Positions 44,923 through 54,159 of a DNA stretch of 64,000 nucleotides are shown here, one piece after another. The stretch is from Bradyrhizobium archetypum (GTDB lineage: Bacteria > Pseudomonadota > Alphaproteobacteria > Rhizobiales > Xanthobacteraceae). The stretch's first letter is position 1. The number at the start of each line of letters is the position of its first letter. The stretch is taken from NCBI RefSeq assembly GCF_013114835.1, contig NZ_JAAVLW010000001.1, positions 248,001-312,000 on the forward strand. The letters run 5' to 3'. The position numbers and the translations under genes were made by a program. The notes beneath the pieces are model-generated. The model made no database searches. It was not told where the DNA came from and saw nothing but the letters and a program-made list of their open reading frames with translations.

Positions 44923-46572
44923 TTATTCCGCCGCCTGCAACGCGAGCTCTGTGCCGACATCCGCCTCGCTTGCCCGCACCGTCATCCATAGATTATAGGC
45001 CATGATCAGCGCGCCAATCAGGAACAGCGCGCCGCCGGCGGCACGGATAACGTAGAACGGGTGCATCGCTTCAACCGTCTCGAGGAAAGAATATTCGAGA
45101 AAGCCGAGCGAGGTGTAGGCGCGCCACATCAGGCCCTGCAGAATTCCGGAGACCCACATCGCGGAGATGTAGAGCACGATGCCGATGCTGGCGGTCCAGA
45201 AGTGCCAGTTGACCAACTTCAAGCTGTAGAGACCCTTGCGATCCCATAGCCAGGGAATCAGGCAGTACAGCGCGCCAAAGGAAACGAAGCCGACCCAGCC
45301 CAGCGCGCCGGAATGCACATGGCCGATGGTCCAGTCGGTATAGTGGCTGAGCGAGTTCACGACCTTAATCGACATCATCGGCCCTTCGAAGGTCGACATG
45401 CCGTAGAAGGCGACCGACACCACCAGCATGCGCAGCACGGGATCCGTACGGAGCTTGTCCCAGGCGCCGGACAGCGTCATCAGGCCGTTGATCATGCCGC
45501 CCCAGGACGGCATCCACAGCATGATCGAGAAGGTCATGCCGAGCGTCTGCGCCCAATCCGGCAGCGCCGTGTAGTGCAGATGGTGCGGGCCGGCCCAGAT
45601 GTAGAGAAAGATCAGGGCCCAGAAGTGAATGATCGACAGTCGATAGGAATAGACCGGCCGCTCGGCGCGTTTTGGGATGAAGTAGTACATGATGGCGAGG
45701 AAGCCGGCCGTCAGGAAGAAGCCGACTGCGTTATGCCCGTACCACCACTGGAACATCGCATCCTGCACGCCGCCCCAGGCGATGTAGGACTTCGAGCCGA
45801 ACACCGAGACCGGCAGCGCCGGGTTATTGCCGAGATGTAGCACGGCGATGGTGACGATGAAGGCGAGATAAAACCAGTTGGCGACGAAGATGTGCGGTTC
45901 CTTGCGCTTCACCAGCGTCATCACGAACACGACGAGATAGACGACCCAGACGATCGTCAGCCACAGATCGGCGTACCATTCGGGCTCGGCATATTCCTTG
46001 GATTGCGTTACGCCAAGTAGATAGCCGGTGCCCGCGATCAAAATGAAGAAATTGTAGCCGAGCACGACGAACCATGGCGCGAGATCGCCCACGAGCCGCG
46101 TCCGGCAGGTCCGCTGCACCACATAGAACGAGGTCGCGATCAGCACGTTGCCGCCGAAGGCGAAGATCACCGCCGAGGTGTGCAGCGGCCGGAGCCGGCC
46201 GAAGCTGGTCCACGGTAGATCGAGGTTCAGCGCCGGCCAGGCCAGCTGGGATGCGATCAAGAGCCCGACGGCGAAGCCGGCGATGCCCCAGAACATCGCC
46301 ATGAAGGAAGCACACTTGATCGGACCGACATTATAGTTCGGCTTCCCGTTGATCTCCTCCGGCGGCAGCGACGCGGGGCGGTCGAGATACCGATTCATGA
46401 TGGCGAAGGAGGCGACGCCGCTTGCCACTGCAGCGAGCGAAGCATGAAACGCGAACGGCGCGTCCAGCGCCTTGGCGGCTGCGAACGCGCAGACGAAGGC
46501 TGCCATCGAGAAGAATAGCATCAGCCCGGCTTCGCCGTGGGTCATCCATTTCGTGCATTGAGATTGCTGCAT
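44923..46572 (-). CDS. fixN: cbb3 cytochrome oxidase catalytic subunit FixN
   Basis: Haem-copper oxidase subunit I of the high-affinity cbb3 enzyme that supports respiration in nodules. Multiple transmembrane helices; conserved stretches include [20 protein letters not shown] (low-spin haem His), [20 protein letters not shown] (CuB His-Tyr region), [14 protein letters not shown] and [17 protein letters not shown] (haem b3). From ATG 46572 it is 549 aa, the length I recall for B. japonicum FixN. An ATG at 46590 is too near the predicted transcription start. Confidence 0.97.
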   Translation of the reverse strand: MQQSQCTKWMTHGEAGLMLFFSMAAFVCAFAAAKALDAPFAFHASLAAVASGVASFAIMNRYLDRPASLPPEEINGKPNYNVGPIKCASFMAMFWGIAGFAVGLLIASQLAWPALNLDLPWTSFGRLRPLHTSAVIFAFGGNVLIATSFYVVQRTCRTRLVGDLAPWFVVLGYNFFILIAGTGYLLGVTQSKEYAEPEWYADLWLTIVWVVYLVVFVMTLVKRKEPHIFVANWFYLAFIVTIAVLHLGNNPALPVSVFGSKSYIAWGGVQDAMFQWWYGHNAVGFFLTAGFLAIMYYFIPKRAERPVYSYRLSIIHFWALIFLYIWAGPHHLHYTALPDWAQTLGMTFSIMLWMPSWGGMINGLMTLSGAWDKLRTDPVLRMLVVSVAFYGMSTFEGPMMSIKVVNSLSHYTDWTIGHVHSGALGWVGFVSFGALYCLIPWLWDRKGLYSLKLVNWHFWTASIGIVLYISAMWVSGILQGLMWRAYTSLGFLEYSFLETVEAMHPFYVIRAAGGALFLIGALIMAYNLWMTVRASEADVGTELALQAAE

Positions 46573-46629
46573 GTGTGATTCTCTTTGCATGGATGCTGCC
46601 CCGTCAGCCCGGGTCTCGCTGTGTTGTCC

Positions 46630-46643
46630 TTGATTGAGATCAA
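46630..46643. promoter_or_regulatory. FixK box for fixNOQP (TTGATTGAGATCAA)
   Basis: Near-perfect anaerobox, TTGAT-N4-ATCAA, with its centre 64 bases before fixN ATG 46572. At -41.5 the start would be near 46595. FixK2-driven fixNOQP is established in B. japonicum. Confidence 0.85.
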
Positions 46644-46707
46644 CCCGATCAGCTACCCCTGCGACCGGCGAGCGTTTTGCACCAGCTCCAGCAGCTGCCT
46701 GAAGGAA

Positions 46708-46848
46708 TCAGAATGGACGACGCTTGCGCGCTCCCGGTGTTGCCTGATGCGACCTTGGTGATTGGACACTGGCCCAAGCAAGAGCAGCGGCGAAAATCAT
46801 GAAGACCGAGATGACGGCTGCGGAAACCAAGAGCGCATCGGCGGGCAT
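46708..46848 (-). CDS. Small FixK-linked single-span membrane protein, 46 aa
   Basis: Too short for usual gene finders. ATG 46848 follows GGAGG at an ideal distance and encodes MPADALLVSAAVISVFMIFA, one hydrophobic helix, then WASVQSPRSH and a basic tail ending ARKRRPF. A perfect FixK box is centred 61 bases upstream. I recall a small open frame of this kind ahead of fixN in B. japonicum. The role is unknown; its helix and position suggest association with the cbb3 oxidase or its assembly. Confidence 0.7.
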   Translation of the reverse strand: MPADALLVSAAVISVFMIFAAALAWASVQSPRSHQATPGARKRRPF

Positions 46849-46902
46849 GACGACCTCCATTGAAGCTGATGCGAATATATCGCCGTTTCAACAGAGACGT
46901 CT

Positions 46903-46916
46903 TTGACCTTGATCAA
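46903..46916. promoter_or_regulatory. FixK box (TTGACCTTGATCAA) for the 46-aa membrane protein
   Basis: TTGA-N6-TCAA with both halves intact. It lies 61 bases from the small-protein ATG on the minus strand and just below the fixK1 stop, so it gives the small gene its own promoter. Confidence 0.75.
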
Positions 46917-46947
46917 ACCAGGACAAAAGAACCCTACGCGACGCGCT

Positions 46948-47667
46948 TCAACTTACGCCCGCAGACAACGCTTCGGCGCGCGGGGCATCCAACAGGACGA
47001 CGCCACTCGCAAAGATTTGGATCACACCATCGCGTTCGAGCTTCGAGAAGGTACGGCTCACCGTCTCGATGGTGAGTCCCAGATGATCCGCGATGTCCAG
47101 CCTTTTCATCGGCAGCGGCAGAATTTCTCCGCCACGTCCAATTCCACTCAGTCGGTCGCGCCAGCCGATCAGGAAGCTCGCTATCTTCTCTTCGGCGGAG
47201 CGCCGTCCGAGCAAGACCATATGTTCCTGTGCCCGGGCCAGCTCGTGGCCCGCCAATTCGACCATGCGGCGCAGCAACTGCGGCCGTTTCTCGGCGAATG
47301 TCGCAAATGACTCCTTGGGGAACTGACACAGCGTGACACGGCCGACCGCGTCAGCGGAGAATTCGTGGTGCGGCAAGCCGGGGAGCCCGAGGAAATCGCC
47401 TGGCAATGCAAAACCGACGATCTGCCGCCGACTGTCCGGCAACAGCTTGTAGAGGCGCAGGGTACCCGCATGCACGCTGAAGAACGACGTTGCTAGGTTT
47501 GCCTGTGCGAACACGGTGGCGCCTGATTCGAAGCGAACATGCCGCGACAGCTGCGCCAATTCGCGCAATTCGGTCTTGTCGAGCGCTGCGCAGATGGCAA
47601 AGTCCCTCGCCGTGCAATCGTGACACGATCGACAATGCATTCCTTCCCCCAAAACCGAAATCTTCAC
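46948..47667 (-). CDS. fixK1: Crp/Fnr-type regulator FixK1 with FNR-like cysteines
   Basis: Transcription factor of 239 aa. The N-terminus reads MHCRSCHDCTARDFAIC, with Cys12, Cys15, Cys18 and Cys26 spaced like the 4Fe-4S site of FNR, and another Cys occurs in VTLCQFPKES; the HTH is DIADHLGLTIETVSRTFSKL. This contrasts with FixK2, which lacks the cluster motif, and matches B. japonicum FixK1. Start is GTG 47667 or ATG 47640. A FixK box upstream suggests control by FixK2. Confidence 0.88.
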   Translation of the reverse strand: MKISVLGEGMHCRSCHDCTARDFAICAALDKTELRELAQLSRHVRFESGATVFAQANLATSFFSVHAGTLRLYKLLPDSRRQIVGFALPGDFLGLPGLPHHEFSADAVGRVTLCQFPKESFATFAEKRPQLLRRMVELAGHELARAQEHMVLLGRRSAEEKIASFLIGWRDRLSGIGRGGEILPLPMKRLDIADHLGLTIETVSRTFSKLERDGVIQIFASGVVLLDAPRAEALSAGVS

Positions 47668-47756
47668 ACGTCCCTCCGATTGCCGCCTGCAGGCGCCTCA
47701 TGGGCGCGTTTCCCTGCGGGTCGATGCAGTGTAGCGTCCAAAGTGATGAGATGTTG

Positions 47757-47770
47757 TTGATGCAGATCAA
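47757..47770. promoter_or_regulatory. FixK box for fixK1 (TTGATGCAGATCAA)
   Basis: Perfect TTGAT-N4-ATCAA. It would place a start near 47722, 55 bases above GTG 47667. FixK2 control of fixK1 is known in B. japonicum. Confidence 0.8.
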
Positions 47771-48845
47771 TCGCCGGAGATGCCCTGAGGCTGCGTCGTT
47801 CCGCGCACCGCGGAGGTCCCTAAGGGCGCGAGCTCGAGCTTATCAATGAGATCCACGGCACCTCCCTTATCGCGCTCCAGATCGAGGCGCCCCGCTATCG
47901 CGGGTCTCGGGCCTGCTGCACCATCCCTTGAACGGACGGTCAGCCTGCTCGTGCCGCTGGTCAGCATCATTATCAAGGCCTGACCAAGCCCGCAGCTAGC
48001 CAGCTCCCACTAAAGATCCCACTTAAGCTGCCTGTTGAACAGAGCAAGATCGCCACGAAGAAACCCTGCCTGAAGCCGATTGTTGATCCTCCCTCACATC
48101 ACAGTTTTCGCAACATCCGGCTGAAGCTGGGCAACAGCCGGGTCACCCCGAAGGCGGTGAGGCACGGGCCATGTGATCGTTGGCAAACGCGCTCGGCCAA
48201 CTCGTTCGCCGTCAAGGAGGCGGCTGCTGTTGCACTATGATTCCTCACTCCGCCGGCCCCCACGAAGTCCGATTCATTCGAGGATGAGCGTTCGCTCCCG
48301 GCGAATATGCCTCGATCGACGGTCTGATCGGGTCGCCGCCCTGCCGGGTCCGCGAGGAGCAAGGAAGGCGGAAGTGCCGTTCCACCTCACCAATCCGAAT
48401 TGCGGAACTTGTGTTGGTTTGGACTGTCCGGATCAATCCAATCTCGGATTTCGTGTTGGAGTCACCAGCCAGTGCGCGACTATCCTTTCGAGGCCATGCT
48501 ACCGGTGGTTCCAGTCACCCTGGTGTTGTACTGGATGATCGACAGCGCAGCACCTCTTGGGAGAAACGACCGATCAAGCATGCCTGGCGAGCACCCGATT
48601 CGTGCTCACCGGAGTGCGCTAACGTTTGGCTGCGTTGCTCGGAATCGACTGAACTCCTGGCCCCCGGAGAGGGAAGGCCGCTATAGACCCGTACGAACCA
48701 ATGCTCCAGCAGACGTCGCAGTTCAAGACGACAATCCGGATGGCCCACATTCGCCCGGGATAGTTCGGAGGATGGCGCGCCGATCCGAACGCTGCTCAAC
48801 TCATTGACCTCGAGCGACTGCCGGTCATACGCGGCACTGCTGCGA
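47771..48845. other. Intergenic, decayed
   Basis: No recognisable gene, RNA or repeat. Short frames on both strands (for example minus 47767-47976 and 48099-48362) show no domain and no good ribosome site. Confidence 0.5.
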
Positions 48846-49286
48846 TCAGACTCGGTCAGCGTCCGCCGCGGCGCAATCCTGCAGCGCCCGCATCACGTCC
48901 TTCCGCGAAATAATGCCGGCAAGCCGCTGCTCGTTGTCGAGCACTGGCATGCTGCGGAGTCGGTGGTTGACCATCAGCTCCAGCACGCGGGTCAGCCTAG
49001 TTTCGGGAGCGACATAAATGAATTCCGCTGTCATCAGATCAAGAGCGGCCCGCTGCATCAGGTCGCGGTAGCGCGGGATGATGCGCGCCGGCGTGAAAAC
49101 GAAGCAGGACAGGTAGTCAAACTTCGATATGACGCCGACCACCTGCGATTCGTCCATGACCGGATAGGCGTTGAAATCTTGCTTCTCGAAGAGATCGCCG
49201 AGTTCACACATCGTCATATCGCGCGCAACCGTCCTAGGCTCGCGCGTCATGTATTTGGCAACCGTCTGCTCGAGAAACTTGTACAA
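48846..49286 (-). CDS. CBS-domain pair protein under FixK control
   Basis: A 146-aa protein with two CBS domains, a module that binds adenyl nucleotides and often gates an attached or partner enzyme: first VAKYMTREPRTVARDMTMCE...YPVMDESQVVGVISKFDYL, then ALDLMTAEFIYVAPETRLTR...MPVLDNEQRLAGIISRKDVM. There is no other domain. The start seems to be TTG 49286 behind GCGAGGA; no ATG precedes the first CBS motif. A FixK box centred 63 bases upstream makes it a low-oxygen gene; its partner is unknown. Confidence 0.85.
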   Translation of the reverse strand: MYKFLEQTVAKYMTREPRTVARDMTMCELGDLFEKQDFNAYPVMDESQVVGVISKFDYLSCFVFTPARIIPRYRDLMQRAALDLMTAEFIYVAPETRLTRVLELMVNHRLRSMPVLDNEQRLAGIISRKDVMRALQDCAAADADRV

Positions 49287-49342
49287 GGCGAAATCCTCGC
49301 TGTCGACGGCGCCACTTCAAGCACGCGGGGCGGCCGCGCACA

Positions 49343-49356
49343 TTGAGCGAGGTCAA
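49343..49356. promoter_or_regulatory. FixK box (TTGAGCGAGGTCAA) for the CBS gene
   Basis: TTGA-N6-TCAA located between the divergent CBS and fixL genes; the 63-base distance to the CBS start fits the spacing of the other targets. It is about 124 bases from fixL. Confidence 0.7.
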
Positions 49357-49472
49357 ACGGATGAAATCAGCGCGATCGAACACATTTTCCCGCCCTTGAG
49401 TGGGGCCGGGCATTCGGCCCATAATCGGGAAAATCTCAACCGAATCCACGCTCCGGAATTGGAAAAGAGCAA

Positions 49473-51008
49473 TTGAGCGGCATAGGGCCCTTCCCGTGTG
49501 ACGTCGGCAGCCACGATCAGCGCTTTCGGCTGGGTGCCGACGGCGCTGGCGTAGGCGGCTGGGATATCGATCTGTCGACCAGGGAGTTGTTCTGGTCGAA
49601 TACCGCGCGAAAACTGTTCGGCGTTTCCAATGCCGCTGCGGTCAATTACGATCTGTTCCTTTCGCTGCTCGAGCCTGAGGACCGCGAGCGAACCGAGCAG
49701 GCGATCTCCCGTTCCCTCGAGACCGGTGCCTCGTTTGACCTCTCCTACCGGTTAAGACCCGAGGACGGCGGCAGCCACTGGGTCCGCGCCCGCGGCAGCG
49801 TCATCAGGGACAAGGATGGCATTCCGTCCCACCTTTCCGGCGTCGTGCTCGACCTCGACGAGGAGAAGCGGCTCGAGGAGGACCTGCGCACGCGCGAACG
49901 GCACCTGCAATTGATACTGGAGACCATCCCGGACGCGATGATCGTCATCAACAGCCGCGGCATCATGCAGTTCTTCTCGAGCGCGGCGGAACGCCAGTTC
50001 GGCTACCTCCAGAGCGAGGCAATCGGGCAGAATGTCAGCATCCTGATGCCCGAGCCCGACCGTTCACGCCATGACGGCTATATGGGGCGATACGTCGCCA
50101 CCGGCGAACGGCACATCATCGGCATCGGCCGCATCGTCACCGGTCAGCGAAAGGACGGTACCACCTTCCCGATGCACCTGTCGATCGGCGAGATGCAATC
50201 CGGCGGCATGCCCTATTTTACCGGCTTCGTCCGTGACCTCACCGAGCATCAGCAGACCCAGGCGCGGCTGCAGGAATTGCAGTCGGAGCTCGTCCACATG
50301 TCACGGCTGAGCGCGATGGGCGAGATGGGTTCTGCATTGGCACATGAGCTTAACCAGCCGCTTGCTGCCATCAGCAACTACGTGAAGGGCTCGCGCCGGC
50401 TGCTTGCCACGAGCCCCGATCCGAACCGCGCAAGAATCGAGAACGCAATGGATCGCGCGGCGGAACAGGCGATCCGCGCCGGGCAGATCATCCGGCGGCT
50501 GCGCGATTTCGTCGCCCGCGGCGAATCCGAAAAGCGCGTCGAGAGCCTTTCGAAGATGATTGAAGAAGCCGGCGCGCTTGGCCTGGCCGGTGCGCGCGAA
50601 CAGGAAGTGCGGATCCGCTTCAGCCTGGACCCGCAGCATGACTATGTCCTAGTCGACCGCGTTCAGATCCAGCAGGTGCTGGTCAACCTGTTTCGTAACG
50701 CGTTGGAAGCCATGGCCCAGTCCGCACGGCGCGAGCTCATCGTCTCTAACCGGCCGATCGACGACGATATGACAGAAGTCTCGGTGTTCGACACCGGTCA
50801 CGGATTCCCCGAAAATGTGGAGAAGCACCTGTTCCAGACCTTCTTTACGACCAAAGAAACCGGCATGGGGGTCGGGCTGTCGATCAGCCGCTCCATCATC
50901 GAGGCCCATGGCGGCAGGATGTGGGCCGAATCCAATCACGCATTCGGCGCGACGTTTCGCTTCACCCTGCCGGCTGCACCCAACGAGAGTTTGACAGATG
51001 GCAACTAG
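49473..51008 (+). CDS. fixL: Oxygen-sensing histidine kinase FixL
   Basis: Soluble-type sensor kinase of 511 aa: an N-terminal PAS (about 22-130), a haem PAS (about 145-258) with [12 protein letters not shown] in which His214 is the proximal haem ligand and Arg220 the distal-pocket Arg, a linker helix, the phospho-acceptor [10 protein letters not shown] (His291), and an ATPase domain with [19 protein letters not shown] and [18 protein letters not shown]. Oxygen on haem turns it off. Start is TTG 49473 behind GGAAAAGAG. It overlaps fixJ by 11 bases. Confidence 0.97.
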   Translation: MSGIGPFPCDVGSHDQRFRLGADGAGVGGWDIDLSTRELFWSNTARKLFGVSNAAAVNYDLFLSLLEPEDRERTEQAISRSLETGASFDLSYRLRPEDGGSHWVRARGSVIRDKDGIPSHLSGVVLDLDEEKRLEEDLRTRERHLQLILETIPDAMIVINSRGIMQFFSSAAERQFGYLQSEAIGQNVSILMPEPDRSRHDGYMGRYVATGERHIIGIGRIVTGQRKDGTTFPMHLSIGEMQSGGMPYFTGFVRDLTEHQQTQARLQELQSELVHMSRLSAMGEMGSALAHELNQPLAAISNYVKGSRRLLATSPDPNRARIENAMDRAAEQAIRAGQIIRRLRDFVARGESEKRVESLSKMIEEAGALGLAGAREQEVRIRFSLDPQHDYVLVDRVQIQQVLVNLFRNALEAMAQSARRELIVSNRPIDDDMTEVSVFDTGHGFPENVEKHLFQTFFTTKETGMGVGLSISRSIIEAHGGRMWAESNHAFGATFRFTLPAAPNESLTDGN

Positions 51009-51615
51009 AGGAAATGTCTACGTCATCGACGATGATGAGGCGATGCGTGACTCGCTGCACTTCTTGCTCGATTCCGCGGATTTTGAGGTCAGTCTGTTCG
51101 AGACGGCGCAGAAATTCCTCGATCACCTTTCCAGCATCGAATTCGGCTGTGTGGTCTCGGATGTCCGCATGCCCGGCATCGATGGCGTCGAGTTGCTAAA
51201 GCGCCTGAAGGTGAGCCGCGCCTCCTTGGCCGTCATCATCATGACCGGCCATGGCGACGTCCCCCTCGCCGTCGAGGCGATGAAACTCGGTGCGGTCGAT
51301 TTCCTGGAGAAGCCGTTCGAGGATGACCGCCTGGTTGCCATGATCGACGCCGCGCTCCGGCAGGCTGAAGCCGGCGCCCGCGACGAGGCAATGACGCAGG
51401 ACATCGCCGCGCGGGTCGCCTCGCTGAGCCCGCGCGAGCGGCAGGTGATGGAGGGATTGGTGGCTGGCCTGTCCAATAAGATGATCGCACGCGACTACAA
51501 TATCAGCCCGCGCACCATCGAGGTCTACCGAGCCAACGTGATGACCAAGATGCAGGCTTCGAATCTTTCGGAACTCATCCGCCTCGCCATGCGAGCCGAG
51601 GCGCTTAAAGATTGA
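50998..51615 (+). CDS. fixJ: Response regulator FixJ
   Basis: Two-domain activator of 205 aa: receiver with [14 protein letters not shown] and [12 protein letters not shown] (phospho-Asp55), then a LuxR/FixJ-type HTH with [20 protein letters not shown] and [19 protein letters not shown]. Phosphorylated by FixL, it should activate fixK2 about 500 bases downstream. ATG overlaps the fixL end. Confidence 0.97.
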   Translation: MATRGNVYVIDDDEAMRDSLHFLLDSADFEVSLFETAQKFLDHLSSIEFGCVVSDVRMPGIDGVELLKRLKVSRASLAVIIMTGHGDVPLAVEAMKLGAVDFLEKPFEDDRLVAMIDAALRQAEAGARDEAMTQDIAARVASLSPRERQVMEGLVAGLSNKMIARDYNISPRTIEVYRANVMTKMQASNLSELIRLAMRAEALKD

Positions 51616-51700
51616 GCTGGATCAAGTCGGCCCCGCAGGAAGCCCTTATGGATGCTCTGATCGACCGCATGGCTGATCAGAAAGCCGCATAAAACCTGTG

Positions 51701-52096
51701 ATGCCCTCACTTAACAGAACGCCCCTTGTCTACGTCGTCGATGATGACACCGACGTGCTCGGATCGCTGCGCTTTCTCTTGGAAGCCGACGGTTTTTGTG
51801 TACGCACTTTCCGCAGCGGCGAGGCGCTCCTGAACGCCATGACTATGAGCGGCGCCGACTGCTTCGTGATCGACTACAAGATGCCGGGCATGAGCGGCAT
51901 CGACCTTGCCAGTCTCTTGCGCCGGCGCGATATCGATACGCCGATCATCCTGATCACCGGTCACCCCGACGCGTCCATTCCGGCTAAAGCAGCAATTGCC
52001 GGTATTCGCCATGTGCTGGTCAAGCCGCATGTCGAGGACAGCCTTTCCTCCCATATCTGGGACGCGATCAACACGGAGCGGCCCTCTGCGTCCTGA
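51701..52096 (+). CDS. Single-domain response regulator between fixJ and fixK2
   Basis: Receiver only (131 aa): LVYVVDDDTDVLGSLRFLLE, FVIDYKMPGMSGIDLA (Asp58), ILITGHP and LVKPHVEDSLSSHI. No output domain follows. ATG 51701 directly follows an in-frame GTG at 51698. In B. japonicum a gene of this type sits at the same place; it could compete with FixJ for phosphoryl groups from FixL or serve another kinase. Confidence 0.92.
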   Translation: MPSLNRTPLVYVVDDDTDVLGSLRFLLEADGFCVRTFRSGEALLNAMTMSGADCFVIDYKMPGMSGIDLASLLRRRDIDTPIILITGHPDASIPAKAAIAGIRHVLVKPHVEDSLSSHIWDAINTERPSAS

Positions 52097-52121
52097 AAAC
52101 CGGCACAGCTCCGGGATTCTA

Positions 52122-52144
52122 CTTAAGGCATTGCCCTTAAGGCA
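52122..52144. promoter_or_regulatory. Direct repeat upstream of fixK2, candidate FixJ site
   Basis: CTTAAGGCA occurs at 52122-52130 and 52136-52144, 14 bases apart, 70-90 bases before ATG 52213. Its position suits an activator site of the fixK2 promoter. I cannot confirm a match to the FixJ consensus. Confidence 0.4.
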
Positions 52145-52212
52145 TGGAACGAAATTTCCCAGCCGTTTCGTTCCACTTACCAATTCGCCATCCGCTGCAC
52201 AGGAGATGGCTC

Positions 52213-52902
52213 ATGCTCACCCGATCGATCGCCCCGTCCCTCAACGTCAACCGAGCCGCTCCCGGCGCCTTTGGGCCTGTCGAACCGCTTTTCGGCCTCA
52301 CAGGCCATGCTGGCCTGATCGCCACGGAGTTCACCTACAGCAAGGACGAGGAAATCTACGGTGAGGACGAGGCGGCGGAGTATGTTTACCAGGTCGTTCG
52401 CGGCGCGGTGCGCACCTACAAGCTGCTGTCCGACGGACGTCGTCAGATCGGCGCGTTCCATTTGCCTGGCGACGTGTTCGGGCTGGAGTCCGGCACCAAG
52501 CACCGCCTGGCCGCCGAAGCCATCATCGACAGCACCGTGCGCCTGGTGAAGCGCCGCAGCCTCGAACAGGCGGCCGGCACCGACGTCCGGGTCGCCCACA
52601 AGCTCTGGACCATAACGGCTGATGACCTCAAGCGCGCCGAGGAGCACATCCTGCTGCTTGGTCGCAAAAGCGCGATCGAACGAGTCGCCAACTTCCTCCT
52701 GGAGATGGACCGCCGCCTTACGGTGGCCGGCACGATGGCGCTCCCGATGTGCCGCCGCGACATCGGCGATTATCTCGGGCTTACGCTGGAAACGGTGTCA
52801 CGTACCCTGTCGCAATTGAACGACGAAGGCGTGCTGGGCTTTTCTGGCGCCCGCCAGATCGTGCTGCGCAACCGCCAGCGCCTGCGCAACATGGATATCT
52901 GA
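52213..52902 (+). CDS. fixK2: Crp/Fnr-type regulator FixK2
   Basis: Central activator of the microoxic regulon (229 aa). Effector fold with VYQVVRGAVRTYKLLSDGRR and FHLPGDVFGLESG, and the HTH RRDIGDYLGLTLETVSRTLS. The N-terminus lacks FNR cluster cysteines. Cys180 (ALPMCRRD) lies beside the HTH where B. japonicum FixK2 has its redox-sensitive Cys183. ATG 52213 follows AGGAG; the longer frame from 52144 has no ribosome site. Confidence 0.95.
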   Translation: MLTRSIAPSLNVNRAAPGAFGPVEPLFGLTGHAGLIATEFTYSKDEEIYGEDEAAEYVYQVVRGAVRTYKLLSDGRRQIGAFHLPGDVFGLESGTKHRLAAEAIIDSTVRLVKRRSLEQAAGTDVRVAHKLWTITADDLKRAEEHILLLGRKSAIERVANFLLEMDRRLTVAGTMALPMCRRDIGDYLGLTLETVSRTLSQLNDEGVLGFSGARQIVLRNRQRLRNMDI

Positions 52903-53325
52903 TCGGCCTCATATGGCGACGCCAAGTCGAGTGAATTCAGGTTGGTCGATGTGAATAAGCAGTCAATCCAGCCTGAAGCGTTCCGCGATTGGACGTTGCA
53001 TCCGACCGGCTCGAGGTAACGGGAGCGCGGCCGACGGGAGATCGAAATTACGCCACCGCCGCCTCGCCTCCGCCCGCTTGGTCCGCGAGCAGGGGCTTGA
53101 TGTTGCACCGCCTGCCCAGACCTGGCCACTTACCTTGCGAGGTAACCGCTAATGCCTGTCCGAAAATATAATGACTTGCTCGGTCCTGATGAAAAGGCGT
53201 GATTGCGGGACGACCGGGATTGCGGGTTCATGGAGTGGGAGAAGCTAGAGGCGCTTTGGAACGCGCGCGATGATAAGAAAGCCTTCGTATGGCGGCCGGG
53301 AATAAATCAGCCCAGGTCTCTATGA
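52903..53325. other. Intergenic fixK2-cspA
   Basis: Nothing recognisable. A 32-codon plus frame at about 53230 (MEWEKLEALWNARDD...) is protein-like but lacks a ribosome site. Confidence 0.4.
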
Positions 53326-53529
53326 TCAACCGATCACGACCTTTTCGGCTCGACTACGTCCGCTCCTGCGGTCTACACCAATTTCATAGCTGACGCGGTC
53401 TCCTTGCTTGGGCGTTACACCGGGCAACAAGCTGCTCGCGTGGAAGAATAGGTCTTCACCGCCGGTATCAGGCGCTATAAAGCCGAAACCCTTATCGTCC
53501 TTAAACATCTTCACCTTGCCTTGGGGCAT
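53326..53529 (-). CDS. cspA: Cold-shock-domain protein
   Basis: Single S1-like cold-shock domain of 67 aa that binds single-stranded RNA or DNA. Contains [17 protein letters not shown] (RNP1-like KGFGFI) and DLFFHASSL (RNP2-like). Such genes are multicopy in rhizobia, so symbol-level identity is loose. ATG 53529 follows a GGAGAG-type site. Confidence 0.95.
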   Translation of the reverse strand: MPQGKVKMFKDDKGFGFIAPDTGGEDLFFHASSLLPGVTPKQGDRVSYEIGVDRRSGRSRAEKVVIG

Positions 53530-53819
53530 GTTCTTCTCTCCGAATCACCTAATTAACGGCGTATCAGATCATTAAACTCGACAGACCTGCTCGCCTCAAG
53601 TGATTTGCGGAATTAGGATTAGCTTTAGTGCGCCAGCTCCGCCGCGTTGAGCCGTGATAGCAGCAATGCAGCCGCTTTCTGACGAGGCCTTTCGACAATG
53701 GCACCTGCCGATAGACGCAGCGATGTTCCAGCGCGAACAGATCACCCTGTATCAGGCGAACGACGGTTCGCTCGCGAGACGAGGGAGCAAAAACCGTTCT
53801 CCGACCTGATCTCACGCGA

Positions 53820-54056
53820 CTAGGCGAGAGCATGCCAATGGTCCGGATGCGCATCGCCCGTTCGCAAACCGACCGACACTTCGCCGGTTCCGGTTCCCGA
53901 AATCTGCAACAATCGACTCAATAACCCCATTGAGACGGACGAGAGATTTCGTCCCGGCGCCTCGTCCACCTCGATCGTTTGGGCGTTGCTTCCGACGAAC
54001 TCTAGGATCGTTTTTTCGCCGTTCCGCCACATCGCCCTGACAAGCGAGAAATTCAC
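53820..54056 (-). CDS. Hypothetical protein, 78 aa
   Basis: Start GTG 54056 has a very strong AAGGAGGAG site about 10 bases upstream. Sequence: MWRNGEKTILEFVGSNAQTI then EVDEAPGRNL and GLLSRLLQISGTGTGEVSVG, soluble and acidic. No family recognised. A second frame over the same bases (53812-54090) lacks such a site. Follows metE by unlinked spacing. Confidence 0.45.
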   Translation of the reverse strand: MNFSLVRAMWRNGEKTILEFVGSNAQTIEVDEAPGRNLSSVSMGLLSRLLQISGTGTGEVSVGLRTGDAHPDHWHALA

Positions 54057-54159
54057 GCAACAGGGCTCCTCCTTTCCAAAGCGGGTGCATTTGATTCAGA
54101 AACGCATCGGGGCTCCCTGTGAAAAAAAAAGAGGTCGGAGATCGGCGACTGCCTCGGGA

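Noticed and set aside
53228-53326. 32-codon plus frame MEWEKLEALWN...
   Set aside because: Protein-like but without ribosome site or known family; too short to support alone.
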